A stretch of 64,000 nt of DNA. It comes from Tectiglobus sp965224045. Lineage in GTDB: Bacteria; Pseudomonadota; Alphaproteobacteria; Rhizobiales; Hyphomicrobiaceae. Shown here piece by piece: positions 41,105 through 49,275 of the stretch. The notes under the pieces were generated by a model. That model was not told where the DNA came from. It was given only the letters and a program-made list of their open reading frames with translations, and made no database searches. Numbering within the stretch: the stretch's first letter is position 1; each line of letters begins with the position of its first letter. The stretch is from assembly GCA_965224045.1 (NCBI GenBank), contig CBDCYD010000016.1, positions 930,001 through 994,000 of the forward strand, written 5' to 3'. The position numbers were made by a program, and so were the translations under genes.

Positions 41105-43423
41105 ATGATGCAGGATGTTGGTCGTGAGCGTGTCGGTGTTGTCTTGATACACGGTGTGGGTGAAACCCATGCCGGCTGGACCAGCAACCATCTGATGCCG
41201 AAGCTCGAGCATTGGGCGGCGCACGAGGCGGTCAACATCAGCTCGGACTACGACCGTGAGCACCTGCAATTGCGATTGCCCTGCAAGGATGGTGACGTTG
41301 CCGTATTCGTGTCGTCCGACTCGGTGTTCAAGGATCTTTGTCGGGCGCTGCGGAGGGCTGAACTGGTCGACAGCGATGCTTTCGGCAGCGAAGCGGATCG
41401 GCTCGCCAATCGTGATTTTCTCCTGGCATTGCTTTCAGAGACGTCACGGACGATGGAAAGCGATGCGTTGCAAGCTGAGTTGCGCCGGGTTGGCGTTCCG
41501 GCCATCGAGACCTACGAGCGGGCGAGCCGGGTCTATGCAGTGCGCGATCCGGAAAGTTCCGATCCGCTCAAGACGTGGTGGTCGTTTTCCCAGCTGTGGC
41601 GCTTAAAGCAGCGCGATGTGATATTCTCGGAGCTGTTTTGGGCGGACATGTCCAAGGTCGGCTATACGATCCCGAGTCGGCTCTTCGCGTTGATACAACT
41701 GTTTCTCGAGTCACCCTTCATTCTTGGCCAGGCGATGCTGATGGAGGTCGGCGGCGGTGCCCTCGGCCTGGCGCGCCGCCTGATCTACTTTGCCAACTGG
41801 ATCATGCGCTGGCTGATTGCCGGGCTCAACGTTGCGATCTTCGTACCGGCGTTGCTGGCGATCCTCTATTTCCAGATTGCAAAGATCTGGCCGTTCGATG
41901 CGCCGGGCTGGCTTGCAGGTTTTATCGCTGTCGTGCTGCTGCTGGTCGCGGTTGGCGGATATTCGATGTTCGGGCGGCTGGTGCATCGCAAGGTCGGGCT
42001 GGCCGACCTTGCGCTGGCCGGCTCGTTTTCCAGTCTGGCGATGTTGTTCCTGGTGATCGTTGCGGCGGTCAGCGCTGATCCGGACGCGCTTGGCAGGCCC
42101 GACAACTACCTGCTGATCGGCGTTGCGCTGTTGCTGGCCGCCTGGTTCCTGTGGAGCCTGATCACCGTGATCGCGGTTATCGTTCTATCCCTGCTGACGC
42201 TACTGCGCGTTCTGCTGCCATTCGTGAGATGGCGGCAACCGCTTGCCCGGCCGGCCGCGGCGCTCTCGCTCAGTCTGCTGCTCGGGATCATCTGGAAGTT
42301 CGTCCTTGCCCTGCTCGGCTTGTTCGTGATCACGCTGCTGGTGCCGGGTGCACAAATGAATGAATCTTGCGGTGCCGGCGTACCTTGGGCGGAGCTGTTC
42401 GCCGGGCCGGCGCCGACATCGTGCCTGCTCGCCCACATCAAGAGCGTGTTGCTGGTGGTGAGCATGATGAACGGGGCCGCGCTGGTGCTTGTGGCGCTTG
42501 CGATGTTGCTGGTTTACGGCATCCGGGTGGCGCTCAAGGCGGTGTTTGCCAATCAGGCCCGGGCCGGACGGTTGCGGTTGCCGCGCCTCATCGCAAGTCC
42601 GCTGCTGGTTGCGACGCTGTTCGTCGGTGCGATCGTCAACTTTGCAGCGATGTACATTTTCCTCGGCGAAGGGCTCGAGATTGTCCGCAACATCCGGGCC
42701 CTGTTGCTGGTCTATGTCAATACGTGGAACGTGGCGGCTGCGACGCTTGGCCTGCTGTTGTTCAGCTTCGTCGTGCGCCGCGCGGTCGAGCTGTCGGATG
42801 GTTTTATCCATATCGGCCGCGACCTAGTCGACCACCAGTACGATCCAGATCATAAGGTGATGAAGCGGTACCTGGAACTCGGCGGTATGCGCAGAGCCAA
42901 CGAAGCCGATGTCAAAGCCGTGCGGTTTCGGCGACGACAGCGCATTCAAAAGCGACTCGAGGAATTGATCGACGACGTGATCGTCGGCCAACGGGTCGAG
43001 CGGCTCGTCTTCGTTGCCCACAGTCAAGGCACGGTCATCATGCACGATTACCTGATCAAGGCGCTGGGTGAGCGCCAGCAGCAGCTCGGCAAGCTCAAGC
43101 GGATCGACGTGCTGACGGTCGGCTCGCCGCTCAGTCATCTCTATCGCCATTACTTCAACGAGTACGACCAAAAGGACGGGGCGAACTGGGGCGAATCGAG
43201 CCTGATCGAGCGGATCGATACCTGGATCAACATGTGGCGGGTCGATGATCCGATCGGGCAGGACATCGAACTTCCGCCACGCCAGATTGCCAATGTCGGG
43301 CTGGCTCCGGGCGGACATGTCGATTACTGGCGTGAAGGTGCGGTTTGTGAAACGCTTTGGCGATTGATCAGGGAGCAATCGCTGGAAAGCGCGCAGGCGC
43401 CGCCGAATATGGAACCGGCATAG
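41105..43423 (+). CDS. Multi-pass membrane protein with a split alpha/beta-hydrolase domain
   Basis: 772 residues from ATG 41105 (AGGA 7 bases upstream). The N-terminus opens like an alpha/beta hydrolase: GVVLIHGVGETHAGW (about 11-25), with HGVG as oxyanion loop. Residues about 228-560 are very hydrophobic, eight or nine membrane helices. After a basic linker (about 590-628) the hydrolase resumes with RLVFVAHSQGTVIMHDYL (nucleophile Ser640), VLTVGSPLSHLY, WRVDDPIG (Asp714 or 715) and GGHVDYW (His738). The triad is complete, so a membrane-bound lipase or esterase is likely, with the catalytic halves probably joined in the cytoplasm. I cannot assign a known family. Confidence 0.8.
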   Translation: MMQDVGRERVGVVLIHGVGETHAGWTSNHLMPKLEHWAAHEAVNISSDYDREHLQLRLPCKDGDVAVFVSSDSVFKDLCRALRRAELVDSDAFGSEADRLANRDFLLALLSETSRTMESDALQAELRRVGVPAIETYERASRVYAVRDPESSDPLKTWWSFSQLWRLKQRDVIFSELFWADMSKVGYTIPSRLFALIQLFLESPFILGQAMLMEVGGGALGLARRLIYFANWIMRWLIAGLNVAIFVPALLAILYFQIAKIWPFDAPGWLAGFIAVVLLLVAVGGYSMFGRLVHRKVGLADLALAGSFSSLAMLFLVIVAAVSADPDALGRPDNYLLIGVALLLAAWFLWSLITVIAVIVLSLLTLLRVLLPFVRWRQPLARPAAALSLSLLLGIIWKFVLALLGLFVITLLVPGAQMNESCGAGVPWAELFAGPAPTSCLLAHIKSVLLVVSMMNGAALVLVALAMLLVYGIRVALKAVFANQARAGRLRLPRLIASPLLVATLFVGAIVNFAAMYIFLGEGLEIVRNIRALLLVYVNTWNVAAATLGLLLFSFVVRRAVELSDGFIHIGRDLVDHQYDPDHKVMKRYLELGGMRRANEADVKAVRFRRRQRIQKRLEELIDDVIVGQRVERLVFVAHSQGTVIMHDYLIKALGERQQQLGKLKRIDVLTVGSPLSHLYRHYFNEYDQKDGANWGESSLIERIDTWINMWRVDDPIGQDIELPPRQIANVGLAPGGHVDYWREGAVCETLWRLIREQSLESAQAPPNMEPA

Positions 43424-43442
43424 TGGTTTCGCCGGAGATGGA

Positions 43443-43862
43443 GTGATCGTCGGAAAGGATAGCAGCTTGGCGAGCACCAAACACGGAACCTTCCGCTGGA
43501 ACGAATTGATGACAGACGACATTGAGGCCGCCGTCGGCTTCAAGCGTGATGTCATTGGCTGGTCGTTCGATGAAAAGCCCATGCCGGAAGGCACCTACTG
43601 GGTCGCGATTGTCGATGGCGAACCGGCCGCCGGCATAGTGAAGATGCCGGATCAGGTGTCGCAGGGGGCGCCGCCGCACTGGATGGGGTATCTTGCAGTG
43701 GATGATTTCGACCAACACCTCGCAAAGGCGAAGGCTGCAGGTGCGGAGCTTCTGCGCGAGCCGTTCGATATGCCCGGCGCGGGGGCGGTTCGCAATCCTC
43801 AAGGACGGTGGTGGTGCGGCGATCGGTTGGATCACGCCGGCCCAGGCCGAGTAAGTCAGTAG
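43443..43862 (+). pseudogene. VOC (glyoxalase-like) protein gene with a 3' frameshift
   Basis: The frame reads as a VOC/glyoxalase-bleomycin resistance protein: TKHGTFRWNELMTDDIEAA, KRDVIGWSFDEKPMPEGTYW and HWMGYLAVDDFDQHLAKAKAAG. After MPGAG the sequence turns to nonsense. Dropping one G of the five at 43781-43785 restores GRFAILKDGGGAAIGW-ITPAQAE and a stop at 43852-43854, the usual family ending. The start may be GTG 43443 or TTG 43467 (better matched to family length). The shift may be a real mutation or a sequencing error; as written, the last beta strand with its metal ligand would be lost. Confidence 0.8.
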
Positions 43863-43919
43863 CGCTGGCGCGGGAACGAAGGATCCCGTCAAATCATCAA
43901 TGAAAGTCGGGAGGTGACA

Positions 43920-44801
43920 TTGGATCGGATCGGCATCGGCTCGTTCGAGGTGCAGCGTGTTGAGGAAATGACGGCTCCGCTGATGGCGGCCCGGCAGTTC
44001 TTTCCAGACCTCACGGAGGAGATGCTCGAGGCTGCGCGACCCGAAATTCCGGCCGGACACCTCACCGATGACGATCAGATCCACCTCAGCTTTCACAGCT
44101 ACGTCGTACGCACCGGCCGTTACACGATCCTGGTCGACACCTGCTGCGGCAAAGGCAAGGAACGCCCGTCGCGGCCGGCGTTTTCGAACCTCAATACCGA
44201 TCTGCCGGGCAAGCTGGCGGCGGTCGGTTGCCGGCCTGAGGACGTTGATTTCGTGATGTGCACGCACCTGCACTGGGACCACGTCGGCTGGAATACGCAG
44301 AAGGTCAACGGGGAATGGGTGCCGACGTTTCCCAACGCCAAATACATCATGGCGCGGCGTGAATACGAGCATTGGGATCAGCTGTTCGCCAAGGATCCGT
44401 CAAGCATGCACCGGTATGGTTTCGAGGACAGCGTGCGGCCGTTGATGCGGGCCGAACGGGCGGTGCTGGTCGATGACGATCACGAGATCGACACCGGTGT
44501 CTGGTTGGAGCCCTGCCACGGGCATTCGCCGGGTCACGTCGTCGTCAATCTCAAGTCGGGACCGGATGCGGGCGCGATGACCGGTGATGTCATTCATCAC
44601 CGCGTGCAGCTCGTCTATCCGCATTTATCGACGGTCGCCGATACCGATCCAGATCAGTCCCGGACCAATCGCATGGCATTGATGGCGAAGCATGCCGACA
44701 CCGGAAATATCATCTTTCCGGCGCATTTTCGCACGCCATCCTTCGGCGCGTTGGAGACCAAGCAAAGTGGCGACGGCTACAATTTCGTGGTGCGGGAATA
44801 G
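43920..44801 (+). CDS. MBL-fold metallo-hydrolase
   Basis: 293 residues from TTG 43920, because GGGAGG (43909-43914) overlaps the GTG at 43914 and suits the TTG better. The metal motif THLHWDHVGW is at about 115-124; later ligands are in CHGHSPGHVVVNL and MTGDVIHHRVQLVYP, and FPAHFRTPSFG closes the site. This matches the lactonase/AhlD-like branch of metallo-beta-lactamase hydrolases with two zinc ions. The substrate is unknown. It lies 65 bases after the VOC gene on the same strand. Confidence 0.9.
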   Translation: MDRIGIGSFEVQRVEEMTAPLMAARQFFPDLTEEMLEAARPEIPAGHLTDDDQIHLSFHSYVVRTGRYTILVDTCCGKGKERPSRPAFSNLNTDLPGKLAAVGCRPEDVDFVMCTHLHWDHVGWNTQKVNGEWVPTFPNAKYIMARREYEHWDQLFAKDPSSMHRYGFEDSVRPLMRAERAVLVDDDHEIDTGVWLEPCHGHSPGHVVVNLKSGPDAGAMTGDVIHHRVQLVYPHLSTVADTDPDQSRTNRMALMAKHADTGNIIFPAHFRTPSFGALETKQSGDGYNFVVRE

Positions 44802-44841
44802 CCTCGACCGGGGGTTTCGCACCCCGTTCCGCGGTGTCGGT

Positions 44842-45504
44842 CTATTTTTGCGAGCGGCCACAGAGGCGGGCGTTGCGGGCCAGGTGATAGAACAACCACG
44901 GGATCGTTGCGAGCGCGCTGACACTGACGAGCGCGTACTTGGTCACCGTCAGCAGAGATGCCGTTTCGACCATCGCGAGATCACCTTGCGGCCCGGCAAG
45001 CACGAGGCCGCGCACCGTGATGTTCTCGGCAATGTCGAGTGCGGCACCGGCAAGCGGCACCAGAGCGCCGAATCGCCATGCAGTGTGGCGCTTGGCGATC
45101 GTAATCAGCAGATAGAGCCACAGCATCGCAAACGCCGGGCCATAGAGCACGGGAAACACCATGTCCAACGGGAAGTGACGATCGAGGTAGGCGGCCTTGC
45201 CGTCACCGCCGGCAGCCCACATCAGGCAAAGGATGGTGCGGCCGGTGGCGGTCGTATAACCGAGGGCGCGGCCGTCGAATGATTGCGGCCGGGATTTCAG
45301 AGCGCGCAGCTTCTTTGCATCGCAGCCGGCCGGAGCCGCGGGCGGGTTGTCGACCTTGTGGACCGCGATGGCCTTTTCGAAGGCGGCTGCGAGTTCCGTT
45401 TCAGCATGCAGGATGAGCACCAGCATGGCGATGATTGCGACAAGGCCGACGAGCGTGACGCGCGAGGCTGTCCGCCAGTTGGCACGCCTGACAAAGGAAA
45501 TCAT
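44842..45504 (-). CDS. Four-helix membrane protein of unknown function
   Basis: 220 residues from ATG 45504. One helix near the N-terminus (about 16-34, VTLVGLVAIIAMLVLILHA), then a soluble segment with two cysteines and GYTTATGRTILCLMWAAGG, then three helices: FPVLYGPAFAMLWLYLLITIA, FGALVPLAGAALDIAEN and LVSVSALATIPWLFYHLA. The ALDIAEN box in the second-last helix is the sort of buried acidic motif seen in small uncharacterised membrane families. I do not assign a function. It converges on the MBL gene. Confidence 0.7.
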   Translation of the reverse strand: MISFVRRANWRTASRVTLVGLVAIIAMLVLILHAETELAAAFEKAIAVHKVDNPPAAPAGCDAKKLRALKSRPQSFDGRALGYTTATGRTILCLMWAAGGDGKAAYLDRHFPLDMVFPVLYGPAFAMLWLYLLITIAKRHTAWRFGALVPLAGAALDIAENITVRGLVLAGPQGDLAMVETASLLTVTKYALVSVSALATIPWLFYHLARNARLCGRSQK

Positions 45505-45675
45505 CTGAGGAGATCCCGTTTCGATGCCGGGTCGGGCAAAAGCCACGGCATACGACGGAACGAGCCGCTGACAACGCTCACGGCGCGGATGCACCGATGA
45601 CCGTCCAGTGCACCGCTGCGCCGTGTTGCAGTGATCATGGGCAAGACCTTAGCCCTGCAATGACGACATGGCGTG

Positions 45676-45801
45676 TTACAGGCGATTGATGAACCAGTTT
45701 GCGGCAATGGCCAGCGCCGCGACGCTTGCAAGCAGCTTGCTGTAGTAAAACCAGCCGCGATGGCGCCGCCATCTGATCGGCTCTTCACGAACGTCCGACA
45801 T
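45676..45801 (-). CDS. 41-residue single-helix membrane protein
   Basis: From ATG 45801, with a GGGGGT site upstream: a charged N-terminus (MSDVREEPIRWRRHRG) followed by one hydrophobic helix (YYSKLLASVAALAIAANWF) to the end. It lies between two minus-strand genes. No family is known to me; small size makes this call tentative. Confidence 0.4.
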   Translation of the reverse strand: MSDVREEPIRWRRHRGWFYYSKLLASVAALAIAANWFINRL

Positions 45802-45936
45802 AACAAACCCCCGCTTGTTTGCACGTTGTGTCGGCCACATTGATGACACTGTTTCCGACTTACGCAAACCGTGCGGTGGGCCTCCTGTGGAGACCTGCGC
45901 TGCAATCTGTGGAAAGTCTGTTGAGTGACCTCGTGA

Positions 45937-47973
45937 TCAGATATCGAGGTCGGTCGCGAAGGCTGCGCGCGCTTGGATGAAACGGAATCTGGCTTCCGGC
46001 TTCGAGCCCATCAACGCATTGATCGCGCTGCCGATTTCGCTTTTCTCGCCATCTCCGATCTCGACCCGCAACAACGTGCGCTTGGCCGGATGCATGGCGG
46101 TTTCCTTCAACTGTGATGCGTTCATTTCGCCGAGACCCTTGAAGCGGCTCACTTCGACCTTCTGGTTGGCCTTGAAGGTTCCGGAATCAAGCAACGCCTT
46201 GCGTTCGGCATCGTTGCGCGCATAAAGGGTGGTCGTGCCCTGGGTCAGTTTGAAGAGCGGTGGCACGGCGATGTGGAGATGGCCGTTGGCGACCAGATCG
46301 GGCATCTCCTGATAGAAGAACGTGATCAGCAGCGACGCGATGTGGGCACCATCGACGTCCGCGTCGGTCATGATGATCACGCGCTCGTAGCGCAGGTCAT
46401 CCATGCGGAAATGCTTGCCGATACCACAGCCGAGCGACTGGATCAGATCGGACAGCATCTGATTCTGGCTGAGCTTTTGCGAGGAGGCGTTGGCGACGTT
46501 GAGGATCTTGCCGCGGAGCGGCAGTACCGCCTGGGTCTTGGGATCGCGTGCCTGTTTTGCCGAACCGCCTGCCGAATCGCCTTCGACGATGAAAATCTCC
46601 GTCCCGACCTTAGCATTCGAGGAGCAATCGACGAGTTTGCCCGGCAGGCGCAGTTTGCGTGTTGCCGTCTGGCGGGAAATATCGCGTTCGCGGCGCTTGC
46701 GCAGACGGTCCTCAGCCTGCTCGATGGCCCACTCGAGAAGCTTGTTGGCTTGCTGCGGGGAATCGGCGAGCCAGTGGTCGAAGGCATCGCGGACCGTGGT
46801 CTCGACAATGCGGCCGGCCTCCTGGGTCGCCAGCTTGTCCTTGGTCTGGCCCTGGAATTCCGGTTCGCGGATGAACACCGACAGCATGGCGGTTGCCGTT
46901 CCGATCACGTCGTCGCCGGTAATCTGGCTCGCCTTCTTGTTGCCGACCAGTTCACCGTAGGCCTTGAGGCCTCTCGACAACGCGGCGCGCAGGCCGAGTT
47001 CGTGGGTGCCGCCGTCGGGCGTATGGATCGTGTTGCAGTAGGAGTTGACGAAACCGTCGTGACTGGCGACCCAGCCAATCGCCCACTCGACCGAACCATG
47101 GCCGCCTTCCTTTTCGAGGCGGCCGGCAAACAACTCCTTGGTGACCATGGTCTGGCCTTCGATCGAGGCTTTCAAGTAGTCGCTTAGACCGCCAGGGAAA
47201 TGGAATACGGCTTCGCTCGGCGTGTCGTCACCGATCAGTTCCGGTGCACATGACCAACGGATTTCAACGCCGCCGAACAAATAAGCTTTCGAGCGCGCCA
47301 TCTTGAACAGGCGGGCCGGCTTGAAGCGCGCGTTGTTGCCGAAGATTTCGGCATCCGGCGTGAACGTCACCCTGGTGCCGCGCCGGTTCATGATCGAACC
47401 GAGCTTTTGCAGCTTCCCGTCGGGCACACCGCGGTTGAACACCATGCGGTAGAGCCGTTGGCCGCGCGCAACCTCGACCTCGAGCGTTTCCGACAGGGCG
47501 TTGACGACGGATACGCCGACGCCGTGCAGGCCGCCAGACGTGTTATAGGCCTTGCCGTCGAATTTGCCGCCGGCATGCAGCGTCGTCATGATGACTTCAA
47601 GCGCCGATTTGGCCTTGTATTTGGGGTGCGGGTCGACCGGTATGCCGCGGCCGTTGTCGGCAACCGAAAGAGCGCCGTCTGCGTCGAGGCGTACATCGAT
47701 CCACGTCGCGTGGCCGGCGACGGCTTCGTCCATGGCGTTGTCGATGACTTCCGCGAATAGATGATGCAGCGCCTTTTCGTCTGTGCCGCCAATGTACATG
47801 CCCGGTCGGCGGCGCACGGGTTCGAGGCCCTCGAGAACCTCGATGTCGGCGGCCGTGTAATTGTCAGAGGCGTCAACGGTTTTGCGGGCGCGCGCCGCGG
47901 GCTTACGTGTCATGGCATCCTGTAGTCTTGCGAAAAGGTCACGCTGCGGAGACTTGCGCTCAGATTGTGCCAT
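45937..47973 (-). CDS. parE: DNA topoisomerase IV subunit B
   Basis: 678 residues. N-terminal GHKL ATPase: LEGLEPVRRRPGMYIGGTDE, EVIDNAMDEAVAGHA, VADNGRGIPVD and GGLHGVGVSVVNALS. Toprim domain: IVEGDSAGGSAKQARD, LPLRGKILNV and MTDADVDGAHI. The C-terminal FKGLGEMNASQLKETAM is shared with GyrB. Length and the KARYxG-poor, ParE-like opening (about 40 residues ahead of the ATPase) favour ParE over GyrB (about 800 residues). With ParC it decatenates chromosomes. The 235 bases before its start hold nothing recognisable. Confidence 0.92.
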   Translation of the reverse strand: MAQSERKSPQRDLFARLQDAMTRKPAARARKTVDASDNYTAADIEVLEGLEPVRRRPGMYIGGTDEKALHHLFAEVIDNAMDEAVAGHATWIDVRLDADGALSVADNGRGIPVDPHPKYKAKSALEVIMTTLHAGGKFDGKAYNTSGGLHGVGVSVVNALSETLEVEVARGQRLYRMVFNRGVPDGKLQKLGSIMNRRGTRVTFTPDAEIFGNNARFKPARLFKMARSKAYLFGGVEIRWSCAPELIGDDTPSEAVFHFPGGLSDYLKASIEGQTMVTKELFAGRLEKEGGHGSVEWAIGWVASHDGFVNSYCNTIHTPDGGTHELGLRAALSRGLKAYGELVGNKKASQITGDDVIGTATAMLSVFIREPEFQGQTKDKLATQEAGRIVETTVRDAFDHWLADSPQQANKLLEWAIEQAEDRLRKRRERDISRQTATRKLRLPGKLVDCSSNAKVGTEIFIVEGDSAGGSAKQARDPKTQAVLPLRGKILNVANASSQKLSQNQMLSDLIQSLGCGIGKHFRMDDLRYERVIIMTDADVDGAHIASLLITFFYQEMPDLVANGHLHIAVPPLFKLTQGTTTLYARNDAERKALLDSGTFKANQKVEVSRFKGLGEMNASQLKETAMHPAKRTLLRVEIGDGEKSEIGSAINALMGSKPEARFRFIQARAAFATDLDI

Positions 47974-48208
47974 GCCGTTCTTGGCTCCCGTGGTTTCGCG
48001 GTGAACGAGGGGCAGAAGGTCAATTCAGCCTGCCGGACGCGAAACAGGGGCCCACGGAGCTACGGCGCGCCGCGCGAATCTCCTGCGCTCTCAGTGTGTT
48101 TGGTGACATGCGTGTGGTGACATTGCAAGCCGTCCGAACGTCGCCGTGGCGGCCGGCGTGGCAACCAAATCACGGGGATGGTCGTAGCGGTGCGGCGGTG
48201 TGGCCGGG

Positions 48209-49081
48209 TCAGTGCGGCGGCGGGCAGGGCAGGTTGTCGATCAAACGGGTCTCGCCGAGCCATACCGCGGCCAGGATCCGACATGCTTCGGTACTCTCGG
48301 GCGACGGTGGCCTGAGATCGTCGGCGTTGCGGATCGCCACGTAGTCGACCTTTTCGAAGCCGGCGTCCCCGAGCTTGCGAGCGGCTGTGGTGCAGGCGTC
48401 GTCGGCCGGGATACCGGAGTGGAAGGCGCGTGCAGCCTCTTGCAGAATGCGATGCAGCGCGGTTGCCGTGCGGCGTTGCACGTCCGTCAGGTAGGCATTG
48501 CGCGAACTCATCGCCAGGCCATCGGCCTCACGTACCGTCTCGCAGCCGACGATCGCCAGCGGCAGGTCGAGGTCACGGACGATCTGGCGAATGACGCAGA
48601 GCTGTTGGTAGTCCTTTTCGCCAAACAGTGCGATGTCCGGCAGCGCCTGCATGAAGAGCTTGCAGCAGACGGTGGCGACGCCGCCAAAAAAGTGCGGTCG
48701 GAAATCCGTCTCGAGGCCTTCTGCGGCGCCCTTCGGCGTGACCGTGGTCGCAAAGCCATCGGGGTACATGACATCTGCCGGCGGCGCCCAGACCAGGTCG
48801 GCGCCGACGGCAGCAAGTTTTTCGAGATCCGTTTCGATGGTGCGCGGGTAGGTGGAAAAATCTTCCTGAGGCGCGAATTGCGTCGGGTTCACGAAGATTG
48901 ACGTGATGAGGCGGTCGCACTTCCGCTTGCCGATGCGTGCCAGCGACAGGTGGCCTTCGTGCAGGGCGCCCATGGTTGGCAGCAGGGCGACGGTTTCGCC
49001 GGCCGCGCGCCACTGCCGGACGATGGCGCGCAGGTCGGCAAGTTTCGAGACGTGATCGACGGTAGCCGGTGCTTTAGCCAC
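48209..49081 (-). CDS. panC: Pantothenate synthetase
   Basis: 290 residues from GTG 49081; the frame continues upstream to TTG 49159, but the extra residues are not conserved. LLPTMGALHEGHLSLAR is the nucleotide-binding HxGH region, followed by SIFVNPTQFAPQEDFSTYPRT, DLVWAPPADVMYPDG, GVATVCCKLFMQALPDIALFGEKDYQQL and MSSRNAYLTDVQR with the KMSKS-like site. It joins pantoate and beta-alanine using ATP. PanB, often adjacent, is not present. Confidence 0.95.
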   Translation of the reverse strand: MAKAPATVDHVSKLADLRAIVRQWRAAGETVALLPTMGALHEGHLSLARIGKRKCDRLITSIFVNPTQFAPQEDFSTYPRTIETDLEKLAAVGADLVWAPPADVMYPDGFATTVTPKGAAEGLETDFRPHFFGGVATVCCKLFMQALPDIALFGEKDYQQLCVIRQIVRDLDLPLAIVGCETVREADGLAMSSRNAYLTDVQRRTATALHRILQEAARAFHSGIPADDACTTAARKLGDAGFEKVDYVAIRNADDLRPPSPESTEACRILAAVWLGETRLIDNLPCPPPH

Positions 49082-49275
49082 TGGAATGCGCTGTTTTCCT
49101 GGTTGATCTGGGTTGTTGCTGCCGGTGATGTTCGGCAGGCTCCATCCTATAACACACAACTGAGCAGGCGGCGCCAGCGGGCAAAGCGGCCCGGTGATTG
49201 GCGATCGCGGATCGGCCCCGGCATCCCCATATGATAAGTTGCAATCGGTTTTAGACGATTCTCGGAGTGCGGGTG

